A stretch of DNA of 64,000 nucleotides, from NCBI GenBank assembly GCA_035416745.1, contig DAOLNV010000001.1, positions 235,185 through 299,184 on the forward strand, given 5' to 3'. Every line of letters starts with the position of its first letter. The first letter of the stretch is position 1. The translations under genes were made by a program, and so were the position numbers. The notes below the pieces were generated by a model, which saw nothing but the letters and a program-made list of their open reading frames with translations, was not told where the DNA came from and searched no databases. The stretch comes from Candidatus Hydrogenedentota bacterium. Lineage in GTDB: Bacteria; Hydrogenedentota; Hydrogenedentia; Hydrogenedentales; SLHB01. Shown here one piece after another: positions 1 to 9,229 of the stretch.

Positions 1-372
1 AAGGGGTGCATGGATATCAACATCGAACCTGATCCCGTCTGCGAAACCGCCGAACACGCACAGAAGATGGTGCGGGATTCGGGCGACCTCCAGGTGCATG
101 CCCACTGCAACGGCGAATTTGCGCGAACGGCAGAGGGAGGCGTTGAGCTCGTCGCATCCGGCTATTTCGATGGCCGGTTCTGGGAGCGGAGAGTCGCCTA
201 TCCCGCGTACGTCGCTGCTCTGGTCAAAGCCGGTTACAGGGGCTACATCAACTGGGAATTCTGCCATCCGGCCAAGAAGGACGGTCAGTATGCGGGTATA
301 GATTACGTGCACGATCAAACGCGTATGGCGTGGGAATACCTGAAAAGACTGCGCGCCGAAGCCGTTGGTTGA
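1..372 (+). CDS. Sugar phosphate isomerase/epimerase, C-terminal part (cut by window edge)
   Basis: The reading frame is open at the left edge, so the gene begins outside the window; the ATG at 10 is probably internal. The visible 120 or so residues look like the last strands and helices of a xylose-isomerase-like TIM barrel. A VHAHCNGEF stretch near residue 33 and a GYINWEFCHP stretch near residue 82 supply the His and Glu typical of the metal site in this superfamily. Such proteins interconvert or epimerise sugars or inositols in the cytoplasm. The Gfo/Idh/MocA dehydrogenase 56 bases downstream on the same strand is a common partner, which supports a sugar or cyclitol catabolic role. The substrate cannot be read from the sequence. 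Confidence 0.7.
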   Translation, partial: KGCMDINIEPDPVCETAEHAQKMVRDSGDLQVHAHCNGEFARTAEGGVELVASGYFDGRFWERRVAYPAYVAALVKAGYRGYINWEFCHPAKKDGQYAGIDYVHDQTRMAWEYLKRLRAEAVG

Positions 373-428
373 GGAATGGCGGCACGTCTTGAAGCCCCAA
401 CGCGAACTCGGCAATGAGGATTCTTCTC

Positions 429-1814
429 ATGCAAAGCAATGAAACCAACCGTCATACTTTGTCAATGTCGCGGCGCACATTCCTCGCGGAGGCTGGCGTG
501 GCTTCAGCGGTGATGGGCTTCCAGATGGCCCGTGCCGGGGAAAAACCGAAACAGGCTGGTCCGAACGAACGGCTGAACATCGCCACAGTCGGCGCGGGCG
601 GACAAGCCGCCAGCAACATTCGGGAACTCGACCAAACGGGGCAGGTTAATTTCGTCGCTTTCAGCGACGTGGACGACGAGCGCGCGGCGGACATCTACAA
701 ACAGTTTCCAAACGTCCCGACGTTCAAAGACTTCCGTCAGATGCTGGACAGAGTGAAGGACGTTGATGCGGTGCTGGTGGCTACGCCGGACCATATACAC
801 GCCCCAGCCACTCTGGCTGCGCTACAGCTAGGCAAGCATGTGTATTGCGAGAAACCATTGACCCATACCGTACATGAGGCACGAGTCATTGCCCAAGCCG
901 CCGCCGAGCACGGTTGCGCCACCCAAATGGGCAACCAGGGTACTGCCTTTGAGGGACCGCGCCGCCTGATCGAGTGGATTCAGGGCGGCGTCATCGGCAC
1001 GGTGCGGGAAGTGCATGTCTGGTCTGATCGTCCGACGCATTTCGGCAAGATCCTGTGGCCCCAGGGCGTCGAACGGCCAACCGACACGCCCCCGGCGCCG
1101 GAAACGCTGGACTGGGACCTGTGGCTGGGACCCGCGCCGGACCGCCCTTACCATCCCGCATACTGTCCTTTTAAATGGCGCGGCTGGTGGGATTTCGGCT
1201 CCGGCGGTCTCGGAGACATGGGAATCCACAATATCGCCCCTGTTTTTGATGCGCTGCAGTTGGACGCGCCCACGTCGGTTACGGCCAGCTCATCGCTGTT
1301 CAACGCGGACTCGCTGCCGCTGGCAACCACGGTGCATTACCAGTTCCCCGAACGCAACGGGCGGCCGCCGGTCCAGCTTCATTGGTATGACGGGGGGATA
1401 TTACCGCCCAGGCCGGATGAACTGGAAGAGGGTGAGGAGCTAGACCCGGAAGATGGCGTTATCCTTGTCGGAGATCAAGGCAAGATTCTGGTCGAGGGGT
1501 GGGGCGGCAATCATCCTCACCTCATACCCCAGTCCCGGATGGAAACGGTCCAATTGCCGCCCCAGACGATTCCGCCTTCCAAGGGGCATCATCTCGAGTG
1601 GCTCGATGCGTGCAGGGGTAATGGGACTACCCGCTCCAATTTCGGTTTCGCGGGTCCACTGACGGAAAGCGTGTTGTTGGGCATAGTGGCCGTGCGCACG
1701 CGGCGTACCCTCGAGTGGGATTCCAAAAGCTTGCGCGTGACAAACGTGCCGGAAGCCAACGAGTTCGTCACGAAAACCTATCGAAAAGGCTGGGAGCCGG
1801 GCAAGCTGGGCTAG
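429..1814 (+). CDS. Gfo/Idh/MocA family oxidoreductase with Tat signal peptide
   Basis: The protein has an N-terminal Rossmann fold (NIATVGAGGQAASN), the family EKP motif in YCEKPLTHT, and a C-terminal GFO_IDH_MocA alpha/beta domain with GDMGIHN. These are NAD(P)-dependent dehydrogenases acting on sugars or cyclitols. An SRRTF twin-arginine motif followed by a hydrophobic stretch indicates export of the folded, cofactor-loaded protein, as is frequent in Planctomycetes-like bacteria. An ATG at 414 is in frame, but the TGAGGA at 415-420 sits 8 bases before the ATG at 429, so 429 is preferred. The gene probably forms a unit with the isomerase-like gene before it. The substrate is unknown. Confidence 0.85.
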   Translation: MQSNETNRHTLSMSRRTFLAEAGVASAVMGFQMARAGEKPKQAGPNERLNIATVGAGGQAASNIRELDQTGQVNFVAFSDVDDERAADIYKQFPNVPTFKDFRQMLDRVKDVDAVLVATPDHIHAPATLAALQLGKHVYCEKPLTHTVHEARVIAQAAAEHGCATQMGNQGTAFEGPRRLIEWIQGGVIGTVREVHVWSDRPTHFGKILWPQGVERPTDTPPAPETLDWDLWLGPAPDRPYHPAYCPFKWRGWWDFGSGGLGDMGIHNIAPVFDALQLDAPTSVTASSSLFNADSLPLATTVHYQFPERNGRPPVQLHWYDGGILPPRPDELEEGEELDPEDGVILVGDQGKILVEGWGGNHPHLIPQSRMETVQLPPQTIPPSKGHHLEWLDACRGNGTTRSNFGFAGPLTESVLLGIVAVRTRRTLEWDSKSLRVTNVPEANEFVTKTYRKGWEPGKLG

Positions 1815-2213
1815 AGGCTGCCTCAAGTAGAGCAGCTGCGTCAGGCAAATCATCGAGTCTCGGCCTGGCACCTATTCGCCGAACGGCTGACGGACCGGTT
1901 CGCGCAGCCTAATCCCCAGAGTACCGTCCGTCTCAGGCTTTTCGTTCCCTGCCATTTGGAACCTCGGCATGTAAAAGAAAACTCAGTTTTGTCAATTAAA
2001 CCCTGCCCGCCCAGAAGTTTATTGACTTTATACAGTCTCTGGTTTACTAGCTGTGCTACCGAGCTTCGTACGGGAGGCTTCCGCAAAAGAGACCAGAAGG
2101 GGTGTCTTTCTCATTTGTGGCAGTTTATGCCGGAGGATTCGGTGAAGGGAGGTGCAGAAGAACAGCAATTAAACAACATACCGGTTCCTTATAAGCAGGA
2201 GCGGGGGTGAATC
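1815..2213. other. Intergenic region, 399 bases
   Basis: No credible gene is seen here. The right half is AT-richer than its surroundings, holds a possible promoter at 2022-2050, and ends in a purine-rich ribosome-binding region before the pseudopilin-like gene. Confidence 0.5.
2022..2050 (+). promoter_or_regulatory. Possible sigma-70-type promoter for the pseudopilin-like gene
   Basis: TTGACT is separated by 17 bases from TACTAG. The -35 is good (5 of 6) but the -10 is weak (3 of 6). It lies in an AT-rich patch upstream of a gene that ends in its own strong terminator, so a single-gene transcript is plausible. Confidence 0.35.
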
Positions 2214-2261
2214 ATGCAACTATTGGCCAATAAGCAGAGGGGAAAAGGAGCTACACGAGCC

Positions 2262-3245
2262 ATGAAAAAGCATGGATTTACACTCATTGAGCTTCTAGTG
2301 GTTATTGCGATTATAGGTATTTTGGCCGCTATTCTTCTCCCTGCCCTCGCGCGGGCACGAGAAGCTGCACGCCGTTCGAGCTGCCAGAATAACCTGAAAC
2401 AAATGGCGCTTATTTGCAAGATGTTCGCAAACGAGAGCAAGGGCGAAGTGTGGCCCGGACGTTTCAAGGACATCAAGGGAGGGTACGCTCCGGATAATAT
2501 GCAGTACTGGTCGGTGATTGACCACGTGACGCTGAGTCCGGAGTATATGACGGATCTGAATATCCTCCCGTGCCCGTCGGATAGCACGGGCCCGCCGGAC
2601 CCGTGGGATGCCCCCGGCACCGGTTATTGGCGCCGCGCGGATCCCTCGTGGGTTGACTATCCGTACGGCGGTCCTATTGCGGGGATCGCGGCTGCCGCCA
2701 GTGACCCACTCTCCACGGACCAGAACTGCAGAGACAAAGTGACGAGCCAAGGCTGCTATGTTCGCTGGCTTGATGACTCCTACACCTACTGGGGTTGGGC
2801 CATCAAGGGGGCGCAGGCCGCCACGGTGATAGACATGGTCGAGCTGGGCATCGTGCTTGATGACAGCGGCATGACAAGCCTCTACGGCAACGACGCAAAT
2901 GTTGTCACCAACGCGGACGAGTACAAAGATATCAGCCTGAAGCTTACCACCGGCGACGTCACTCTGTATTGGTTCCGTGAAGGTATCGAACGGTTCTTCA
3001 TTACGGACATCAACAATCCCGCTGGCTCGGCCCTGGCACAGTCGGAATTGGCCGTGACGTGGGACTCGTCGCGTACTGAGGACGAGGGCGGGGTCTCCGA
3101 AGAATTCAATCACATTCCTGGCGGCGCGAACGTCATGTTCATGGACGGCCACGTGGAATTCTTCAGGTATCCGCAGCCGGACGGCAGCAATGCGTTCGTC
3201 ATGACCAAAGTTGGCCACACGGACGGCTACATGTGGTTCCCGTGA
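2262..3245 (+). CDS. Prepilin-type cleavage/methylation protein of the DUF1559 / H-X-DG family
   Basis: The N-terminus is a class III (prepilin) signal, KKHG/FTLIELLVV, followed by one transmembrane helix and an AREAARRSSCQNNLKQ stretch typical of the DUF1559 family. The C-terminus carries the family motif as HIPGGANVMFMDGHVEF. Here ten residues separate His from Asp-Gly, one more than in the usual H-X9-DG form. Such proteins are expanded in Planctomycetes, Lentisphaerae and Hydrogenedentota and are thought to pass through a type II/IV-pilus-like machine; their job is unknown. The ATG at 2262 gives a normal short leader (AAGGAG at 2245-2250). An in-frame ATG at 2214 with a GGGGGTG upstream is the alternative and would give a 21-residue leader. 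No assembly genes are nearby. Confidence 0.85.
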   Translation: MKKHGFTLIELLVVIAIIGILAAILLPALARAREAARRSSCQNNLKQMALICKMFANESKGEVWPGRFKDIKGGYAPDNMQYWSVIDHVTLSPEYMTDLNILPCPSDSTGPPDPWDAPGTGYWRRADPSWVDYPYGGPIAGIAAAASDPLSTDQNCRDKVTSQGCYVRWLDDSYTYWGWAIKGAQAATVIDMVELGIVLDDSGMTSLYGNDANVVTNADEYKDISLKLTTGDVTLYWFREGIERFFITDINNPAGSALAQSELAVTWDSSRTEDEGGVSEEFNHIPGGANVMFMDGHVEFFRYPQPDGSNAFVMTKVGHTDGYMWFP

Positions 3246-3289
3246 TTCGCAACGGCTAGAACCTGCACTGTAGTTAGCTAACACACAAA

Positions 3290-3319
3290 GAGGCGGGCTC
3301 GAAAGAGCCCGCCTCTTTT
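3290..3319 (+). terminator. Strong intrinsic terminator
   Basis: An 11-bp perfect stem (GAGGCGGGCTC pairing with GAGCCCGCCTC, GAAA tetraloop) is followed by TTTT. Flanking AAA/TTT pairs extend the stem. It lies 44 bases after the stop of the pseudopilin-like gene. Confidence 0.9.
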
Positions 3320-3509
3320 CTCAATGTCTTCCCTGCGTCCCGCTGCCCGGCTTGCTCCGCTCACGCGAGACGCGCGAGACCCTCCCGCAGCGCGAAGCGC
3401 GTCTTTATCTCAGACGTTGGCCGTTTCCGAAATCACACTTCCGCTCCCGCGGGAATCCTCGTTCAGGCAAAATAGACTCTTCCCTGTCAGGAGGCCTGAC
3501 CGCCCCCGA

Positions 3510-3659
3510 TCATTGGTCGCGTCGATCCGCGCGGTCGGCCTGCGTCCCGTAGTTAATGGTTTCCTCGCCGGGGGCAGCTGTAGAAGTATCTTTGCTGCCG
3601 CAACCGAATGTTCCGAGCACCACTCCACACAGAACCAGAAGCAGAATCAGTTTTTTCAT
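3510..3659 (-). CDS. Small lipoprotein, 49 residues
   Basis: This short frame begins with ATG at 3659 and encodes MKKLILLLVLCGVVLG, a lysine-rich start plus hydrophobic core, then TFGC with Cys20 as the likely lipidated residue, then a polar tail rich in Gly, Ser, Thr and Asp ending in DRRDQ. A GGGAG lies about 9 bases upstream of the start on the minus strand. The layout matches the tiny lipoproteins common in Gram-negative-type genomes. No function can be assigned. It sits alone between two plus-strand genes. The lipobox is imperfect, with Phe at -2. Confidence 0.65.
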   Translation of the reverse strand: MKKLILLLVLCGVVLGTFGCGSKDTSTAAPGEETINYGTQADRADRRDQ

Positions 3660-3809
3660 GATAGACATTCTCCCTTTCCATGTAGCACCGAACCCACACT
3701 CCTCGAACTACTTTACTCCGCACACTAGACGCCAATATAGCACACGCGGGTGCGGGACGCGTAGCGTGATTGTGCCCGCGCAATCGCGTTACGGGCCGCG
3801 GCTTGTTGA

Positions 3810-3818
3810 TGCTATAAT
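3810..3818 (+). promoter_or_regulatory. Extended -10 promoter for the TolB/TPR lipoprotein
   Basis: TGC followed by a perfect TATAAT forms an extended -10 element. No good -35 is visible at 16-18 bases, which is normal for extended -10 promoters. The implied leader is about 100 bases before the ATG at 3924. Confidence 0.55.
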
Positions 3819-3923
3819 TCAAGCTCGCGGGTGCGCGGAGCAGGGCATTCTCGCGGGCCGGGGGGGCATGGGGCGCGCAGCAAGCCGCCCCAGGCGACGC
3901 CCCCCGATACTAGGGAGGTCTTA

Positions 3924-6578
3924 ATGATGCGGCATACCATCATTGACGTTCTCGCGGTGACGATACTGGTTATTCCGGCTTGTGACAGGCCCGCGCCGAA
4001 GGAGGGAATCCCGCCGGACGACCCCACTGAGGTCTCTCAATATGCGCCGCTCAACGTTCTTTATCCGTTGGAAGGCGCCCTGTTTCCGCGGGATATCATT
4101 GCGCCGAGGGTGCGCTGGGAGGACCCCGTCGCCGAATCCGACACATGGCTCATTCAGGTAACGTTTCCTGACCAGGCGCAGGGAATAGAGGACACGGTCC
4201 AATCGACCGAATGGCTTCCCCCGGCACAGCAGTGGGATGCCATCAAGGAACGTTCGCTGGGCAAGAGCGCGAAAGTGACGGTCCGGGGTTTCAGGCGCGC
4301 CGCGCCCGATAAGGTCCTCTCGGAAGGCAGCGTTTCGTTCGGCACTTCGACGGATAGCGTTGAGGCCCCCATCTTCTATCGAGAGGTAAACCTGCCCTTT
4401 CTGGAGGCCGTGAAGGACCCGTCGCGCATCCGTTGGCGATTCGGCTCCGTCTCTTCGCCTGAGCGCCCTCCCATCCTGCTCACCAACCTGCCTGTATGCG
4501 GAAACTGCCATTCGTTCTCCGCGGACGGCGCTACGCTCGGAATGGATGTTGACTATGCAAACGACAAGGGTTCCTACGCCCTCGTGCCCGTATCACACGA
4601 AATCGTCCTAACGGATGAATCCATCATTACCTGGAGCGACTTTGACCGCGATAGTGGTGAAATGACGTTCGGCCTGCTGTCGCAGGTTTCTCCGTGCGGA
4701 CGCTACGTTATAAGCACGGTGAAGGACCGGTCGGTCTTCGTGCCCCGTCCTGACCTCTACTTCTCGCAATTGTTTTTCCCGCTCAAGGGCGTGCTTGCCG
4801 TCTATGACAGACAGACGAAGACCTTCGCGGCGTTGCCCGGCGCAGATGATCCGCAATACGTGCAGAGCAATCCGGCGTGGAGCCCGGATGGCAACTACAT
4901 TGTTTTCGCGAGAAGCGCCGCGCACCCGCTCAAGAAGCTCCGTGACACCCAGCGCGTGCTTCTTACCCCCGATGAATGCAAGGAGTTCCTCGAGGAGGGC
5001 AAGACATTCAAATTCGATTTGTACCGCATACCTTTTAATGGCGGCAAGGGGGGTGAAGCCGTGCCTCTCGAGGGGGCATCAAACAACGGGATGAGCAACT
5101 TTTTCCCCAAATACTCTCCCGATGGAAAATGGCTCGTCTTCTGCCGGGCAAACAGTTTCATGTTGCTTCAACCAGACAGTCAATTGTTCATCATGCCCTC
5201 GGAAGGCGGAGAAGCCCGCAGACTGCGATGCAACACCGAGCGGATGAATTCGTGGCACAGCTGGTCGCCGAACGGGAAGTGGCTGGCATTCACTTCCAAG
5301 ATGAATGGACCCTATACCCAGCTTTTCATCACTCATGTCGACGACAATGGCGAGACAACTCCTCCCGTACTTTTGGAGCATTTTTCGGATGCGGACAGGG
5401 CGGTCAATATTCCAGAGTTTGTGAATACTGCCCCCGACGCTATGCGGACGATGCGGGAGCACTTCGTTGATGACGTCTCCTTTGAACGGGCCGGAACGGA
5501 GTTTCGGAAGGCCAAAGATTACGTGGGAGCGGAACGGCAGTATAGGAGGGCCCTTGAACTCAACCCGAAGAATGCCCGGGCGCATCTGAACCTGGGGTTT
5601 GTGCTGGATGCCACCGGCAGGCCCGAAGAAGCCCTCAAGAGTTACGAGGAGGCGCTGCGCCTTGATCCCTCCCTGCCCGAGGCCCACTTCAACTACGCCG
5701 GCACAATGCTTGCACAAGGCCAAATCGATACTGCCATTAAGGAGTATCGCGAGACGCTCCGTCTTGACCCGAACTTCGCGAAGGCCTATGCGAACCTGGG
5801 AACGGCACTGGAGAAGAAAGGGCAGGCGGAAGAAGCGCTCGCGCAATGCGCGGAGGCCGTGCGCGTTGACCCGGGCAGCAGCGAATTGCGCATCAATCTG
5901 GGACTCATGCTTGTGCGCATGGGCCGGGTCGATGAGGCCGTTTCCCATCTGTCGGCGGCCGTTTCGCAGGACCCCGAGAACGTGCCTGCGCATACGAACC
6001 TCGGATTGACATTGGCCCAGCAAGGCAAGTTCAACGAGGCGGCAGAACAATATGCCAAGGCGCTGGAAATCGAACCCGAGAATGGCGAAGCCCATGGGCA
6101 GATGGGAGCCGTTCTACTCGCTATGGGCCAACTTGACAACGCGTCCGTCCACCTCCAGGAAGCCCTGCGCCTCGGTGTAGACAATGCTGAACTCCGGCGG
6201 AACCTTGGACTGGCAATGGCTCAGCAGGGCAAGCTGGACGATGCCGTGACGCACCTGCTGAAAGCCGTTGAGTTGCAGCCCTCGTATGTCCCCGCGCGCG
6301 TGAATCTGGGAGCTGTGCTTCTGTCTCAAGGGAAGGCGAAAGAGGCTGCGGTTCACCTTTCCGAGGCGTTGCGCCTTGAACCTGGCAACCTCAACGCAGC
6401 CGTGAATCTGGCAGAGGCCTATGCCCAGACGGACGAGTTCGACAAGGCCCTGCCGCTCTTGGAAAAAGCGCTCGAGTCTGCCCTTGCCGGGGGGAACAGC
6501 GCTGTCATTCAGGAAATCACTCGCAGGCTCGAGGCTTACAAGGAGGGCAAACCGGGGCACGCCGTACCGGAACGATAG
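3924..6578 (+). CDS. Lipoprotein with a CxxCH motif, TolB-like beta-propeller repeats and about ten TPRs
   Basis: The product is 884 residues. The start at 3924 follows AGGGAGG (3912-3918) and gives a lipoprotein signal ending in VIPAC (Cys20). A CGNCH motif at residues 192-196, followed by LGMD, resembles a c-type heme attachment site with a possible Met ligand. Residues about 310-470 hold PD40/WD-type blades (AWSPDGNYIVFA, YSPDGKWLVF, WSPNGKWLAF). Residues about 520-870 are tandem 34-residue TPRs with the usual LNPKNARAHLNLG-like turns. The likely place is the periplasm or outer membrane. The TPRs suggest a scaffold, the propeller binds a partner or ligand, and the CxxCH could carry heme. 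The combined function is unknown. A convergent gene starts 23 bases after its stop. Confidence 0.8.
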   Translation: MMRHTIIDVLAVTILVIPACDRPAPKEGIPPDDPTEVSQYAPLNVLYPLEGALFPRDIIAPRVRWEDPVAESDTWLIQVTFPDQAQGIEDTVQSTEWLPPAQQWDAIKERSLGKSAKVTVRGFRRAAPDKVLSEGSVSFGTSTDSVEAPIFYREVNLPFLEAVKDPSRIRWRFGSVSSPERPPILLTNLPVCGNCHSFSADGATLGMDVDYANDKGSYALVPVSHEIVLTDESIITWSDFDRDSGEMTFGLLSQVSPCGRYVISTVKDRSVFVPRPDLYFSQLFFPLKGVLAVYDRQTKTFAALPGADDPQYVQSNPAWSPDGNYIVFARSAAHPLKKLRDTQRVLLTPDECKEFLEEGKTFKFDLYRIPFNGGKGGEAVPLEGASNNGMSNFFPKYSPDGKWLVFCRANSFMLLQPDSQLFIMPSEGGEARRLRCNTERMNSWHSWSPNGKWLAFTSKMNGPYTQLFITHVDDNGETTPPVLLEHFSDADRAVNIPEFVNTAPDAMRTMREHFVDDVSFERAGTEFRKAKDYVGAERQYRRALELNPKNARAHLNLGFVLDATGRPEEALKSYEEALRLDPSLPEAHFNYAGTMLAQGQIDTAIKEYRETLRLDPNFAKAYANLGTALEKKGQAEEALAQCAEAVRVDPGSSELRINLGLMLVRMGRVDEAVSHLSAAVSQDPENVPAHTNLGLTLAQQGKFNEAAEQYAKALEIEPENGEAHGQMGAVLLAMGQLDNASVHLQEALRLGVDNAELRRNLGLAMAQQGKLDDAVTHLLKAVELQPSYVPARVNLGAVLLSQGKAKEAAVHLSEALRLEPGNLNAAVNLAEAYAQTDEFDKALPLLEKALESALAGGNSAVIQEITRRLEAYKEGKPGHAVPER

Positions 6579-6601
6579 GTGTTCCCTGGCCCCCCCCAGC
6601 T

Positions 6602-7483
6602 TTAGTGCTCGTACAGCGGTTGGTCGCCGACCGTGGCGATCCAGTTTCGGGTCGCCTCGACGGCTTCGAGACCCTGATCGCAGAGGTGGGCGCCGCAGAA
6701 AATCATGTCCCCGATGCGCTTCTCCCGGAGCCACTTGAGGCCCATCGTGCATTGCCGCTCAATACGTCCCAGGGGCATAGGTTGCTGCGGGCCGTAGTCC
6801 CACATGTAACACCCCATCTGCAGGCGTTTTCCGGGTGCGAGCTCCTTCAGCTTGGCAAAATTGGCCTCGAGCTCGTCCAGTTCTTTGGCTGACCACGACC
6901 AGAGCGAGATCTCGTCGCACAGTTCGAGGTAGGGACGCATTCGGTCGTCAAACTTGTCCGCCGTGTAGACGACAATCCCCAATTCGAGCCGGCGGCCGTT
7001 GATGGTCATCCGGTCTCGGATAGCCTTCACCTCGCCGACCGTCATCGAGCCTTCCTGGCCTTCGCGGGCGAAGTTGAAGAAGTCGTCCATGTACAAGCCC
7101 GTGATATTGGGCATGGAAGCCGCTAACCGCAGGACATATTCGCGTTCCTCGTTCGATGTGGCTCCTGAACTGCCCGTAATCGACCACTGCAGCTTTTTCA
7201 CGTCCTTGAACGCCGCGGCGTATTCCTCAAACGGATAGGCGGGCTTTCCGGCCGCACGGATGAACATGATGTTGGGCGTGCCCAGGTATTTCGCGGCTTC
7301 CACCGGTGTCATGCGCGAGTTGCGCGGCAGCCCGAACATACCGTCATACACGCCAGGGTGATGCGACCACAGCCAAAAGCGGTCGCGGACTCGTTCACGT
7401 TCGTCGGCCCGGGGCTCTTGACTCGTCAACGCGGCCATTCCAGCCATAGCGCTCATCTGCACAAAACGACGTCGCGTTACCAT
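6602..7483 (-). CDS. Tat-exported protein, probable TIM-barrel fold, function unknown
   Basis: The start at 7483 (ATG) is preferred because GGAAGGAAT lies just upstream and the product then begins VTRRRFVQMSAMAGMAALT, a twin-arginine signal. Residues after about 30 alternate short hydrophobic strands and helices, with acidic strand ends such as ITGLYMDDFF and ISLWSWS, as in glycosidase-like (beta/alpha) barrels. No catalytic pair can be named with confidence. The product is 293 residues. It is convergent with the TPR lipoprotein gene and stands alone. It could be a glycoside-hydrolase-like enzyme or a binding protein. Confidence 0.7.
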   Translation of the reverse strand: MVTRRRFVQMSAMAGMAALTSQEPRADERERVRDRFWLWSHHPGVYDGMFGLPRNSRMTPVEAAKYLGTPNIMFIRAAGKPAYPFEEYAAAFKDVKKLQWSITGSSGATSNEEREYVLRLAASMPNITGLYMDDFFNFAREGQEGSMTVGEVKAIRDRMTINGRRLELGIVVYTADKFDDRMRPYLELCDEISLWSWSAKELDELEANFAKLKELAPGKRLQMGCYMWDYGPQQPMPLGRIERQCTMGLKWLREKRIGDMIFCGAHLCDQGLEAVEATRNWIATVGDQPLYEH

Positions 7484-7738
7484 TTCGTTATATTCCTTCC
7501 GCTTCCCTCGAGTCAGCGCACCGTTCACTTTGAATATCTTACGTACTGTGCGCCGTATTGTCCACACTCATATCAATCATACGATACACAGCCAATCAGT
7601 TGAATCTGGTTGCGGGTTACAATCCGCTTCCACTCCGAAGACGCACGGGCTATTGCGTAGACGCGCGGTCTGTCATATCATGGAATTCAAGAGAGGCCGC
7701 GGGGTTGTACATTTGGAACACGAGACAGGATTACGGAG

Positions 7739-9064
7739 ATGCCGCGTACCGCATTCATAGTGCTGCTTGCCGCCGCCGCGAGCTCGCTTATCCCCGCCTC
7801 AGCCGACACGATCGTCTATCGCGGACGCGAATACTCCGGCGTGACCATTGAAGAGCTCTCCAACCAGTATGTGGTCCATTTTCCGGATACGGGCAGGAAG
7901 AAGTATTTCCGGAAAGAGGAAGTAACGTCGGTTCAGCGCACGGGCAACAGCGGGCAGGCCGGTTCCCCGGAGCGGACCGGCGTCTATTCCGCGTCTAAGC
8001 CGGCCGTGAGACCTCAAGAACCGGAAACTGCCGACTTGACGCCACAGCAAATCGCTTTGCAGGAATACAAGCAACGGAAGAGAATCCGGGCGCAAGCCGA
8101 ATTCGAGGCGGCATTCGAACATTGGAGCAAGCTTACCGACGAGCAACGAGAGGCTCTTCTCGCGTCCGCCGTTGACCAGGCGGCCGCCGCCGAAGCCGAG
8201 AGACAGCAGACCGCGCAGGCCATCGCGGACCAGCGCCAGCAGTTCGACGGGGAACGGGAAGCCCGGCGCGTCAGCGCGGAAAGCACCGCCGTCGAGAGAG
8301 ACCGGACCATTAACGAAACCTACGCCGCGGCGTTTGAGGTCCAGGACGTTGACCCATTCGGTTATTTGACCGATCGCGAGGCGCAACACACGGTGGCCCT
8401 GGCCGATAGTGTCGGACTCGCCCCGGAGGAGTTCCTGGAAGAATACCTCGACGGGTTTGCATACCCCCCGGTGCCATACTTCGAAACCGGCAGGCGCCGG
8501 TTGGCCGATGCGCTCGACGACGCCGACGTCGAAGCCTATTGGATCGAACAGGAGTACAATGCCCGTATCGCCGAGGAAAGCCGCGCGCTCAGTCAGCTTG
8601 AAGGAGAAGCGCGCCGCTTTGATCGGCGCAGCAAGACCGTTCTCCGGAGCAACGCCGATCGGGCGCGCCGTCTGGCCAGCACCGCGGATTACCTGGCGGT
8701 GCTCGAGGATGCCCGCGCCGCCGAGTACGAGCCTTCGCTCAAGTACCGGAGCCTGTTTTCCGTCGAGGGCAAGGGCGTCACGCAACGGCACATCTCGGCC
8801 GCGGCCCCTATCCTGAGAATCGACTGGTGGCTTGACATATCCTCTCCCTTGGCGAATCAGCTCACAATACGCGTGTATGACAGCGTCTCGGAAAAACCGG
8901 TCAAGGCCGACTCCTCCGCCAAGCTGCCTTCCGACCATTTCCTGATCATCGATGAGCCCGGCGACTATCTCGTCGAGGCCGAGGGCCCGGAAGGGCTGAC
9001 TTACACCATCGAGGCCAAGGAGCTCCAAGACCTCACGCTTCCCCCTCCTGCCGAAGAGGAATGA
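7739..9064 (+). CDS. Secreted coiled-coil protein, function unknown
   Basis: An N-terminal signal peptide (residues 1 to about 22, ending in PASAD) leads into a small beta domain (TIVYRGREYSGVTIEEL) often seen at the start of exported proteins in these phyla. Residues about 90-190 and 270-330 are rich in Ala, Glu, Gln and Arg, and look like long helices or coiled coil. The last 110 residues are beta-rich (LRIDWWLDISSPLANQ). An AGGA at 7727-7730 sits 8 bases before the ATG. No enzyme motif is visible. The protein is probably periplasmic and structural. No homologue comes to mind. Confidence 0.65.
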   Translation: MPRTAFIVLLAAAASSLIPASADTIVYRGREYSGVTIEELSNQYVVHFPDTGRKKYFRKEEVTSVQRTGNSGQAGSPERTGVYSASKPAVRPQEPETADLTPQQIALQEYKQRKRIRAQAEFEAAFEHWSKLTDEQREALLASAVDQAAAAEAERQQTAQAIADQRQQFDGEREARRVSAESTAVERDRTINETYAAAFEVQDVDPFGYLTDREAQHTVALADSVGLAPEEFLEEYLDGFAYPPVPYFETGRRRLADALDDADVEAYWIEQEYNARIAEESRALSQLEGEARRFDRRSKTVLRSNADRARRLASTADYLAVLEDARAAEYEPSLKYRSLFSVEGKGVTQRHISAAAPILRIDWWLDISSPLANQLTIRVYDSVSEKPVKADSSAKLPSDHFLIIDEPGDYLVEAEGPEGLTYTIEAKELQDLTLPPPAEEE

Positions 9065-9229
9065 GAGCTCCGCTCGCGTGGCAGCCCCGCCGCGGCACGG
9101 CCATCTCGCTCACAACGTATGGGGCGCATGGGCAGGCACGAAACCATGCCAAAGGAGGAGGGAACACCCCAATCCGGATAGGAAAGCCCTTGCTGGAGAG
9201 ATCTTATTGTCTCCATAAAGACAAGAACG

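Noticed and set aside
3390..3420. A short GCGC-GAA-GCGC hairpin followed by GTCTTTATC
   Set aside because: The stem is only four to five bases and lies downstream of a much stronger terminator; probably chance.
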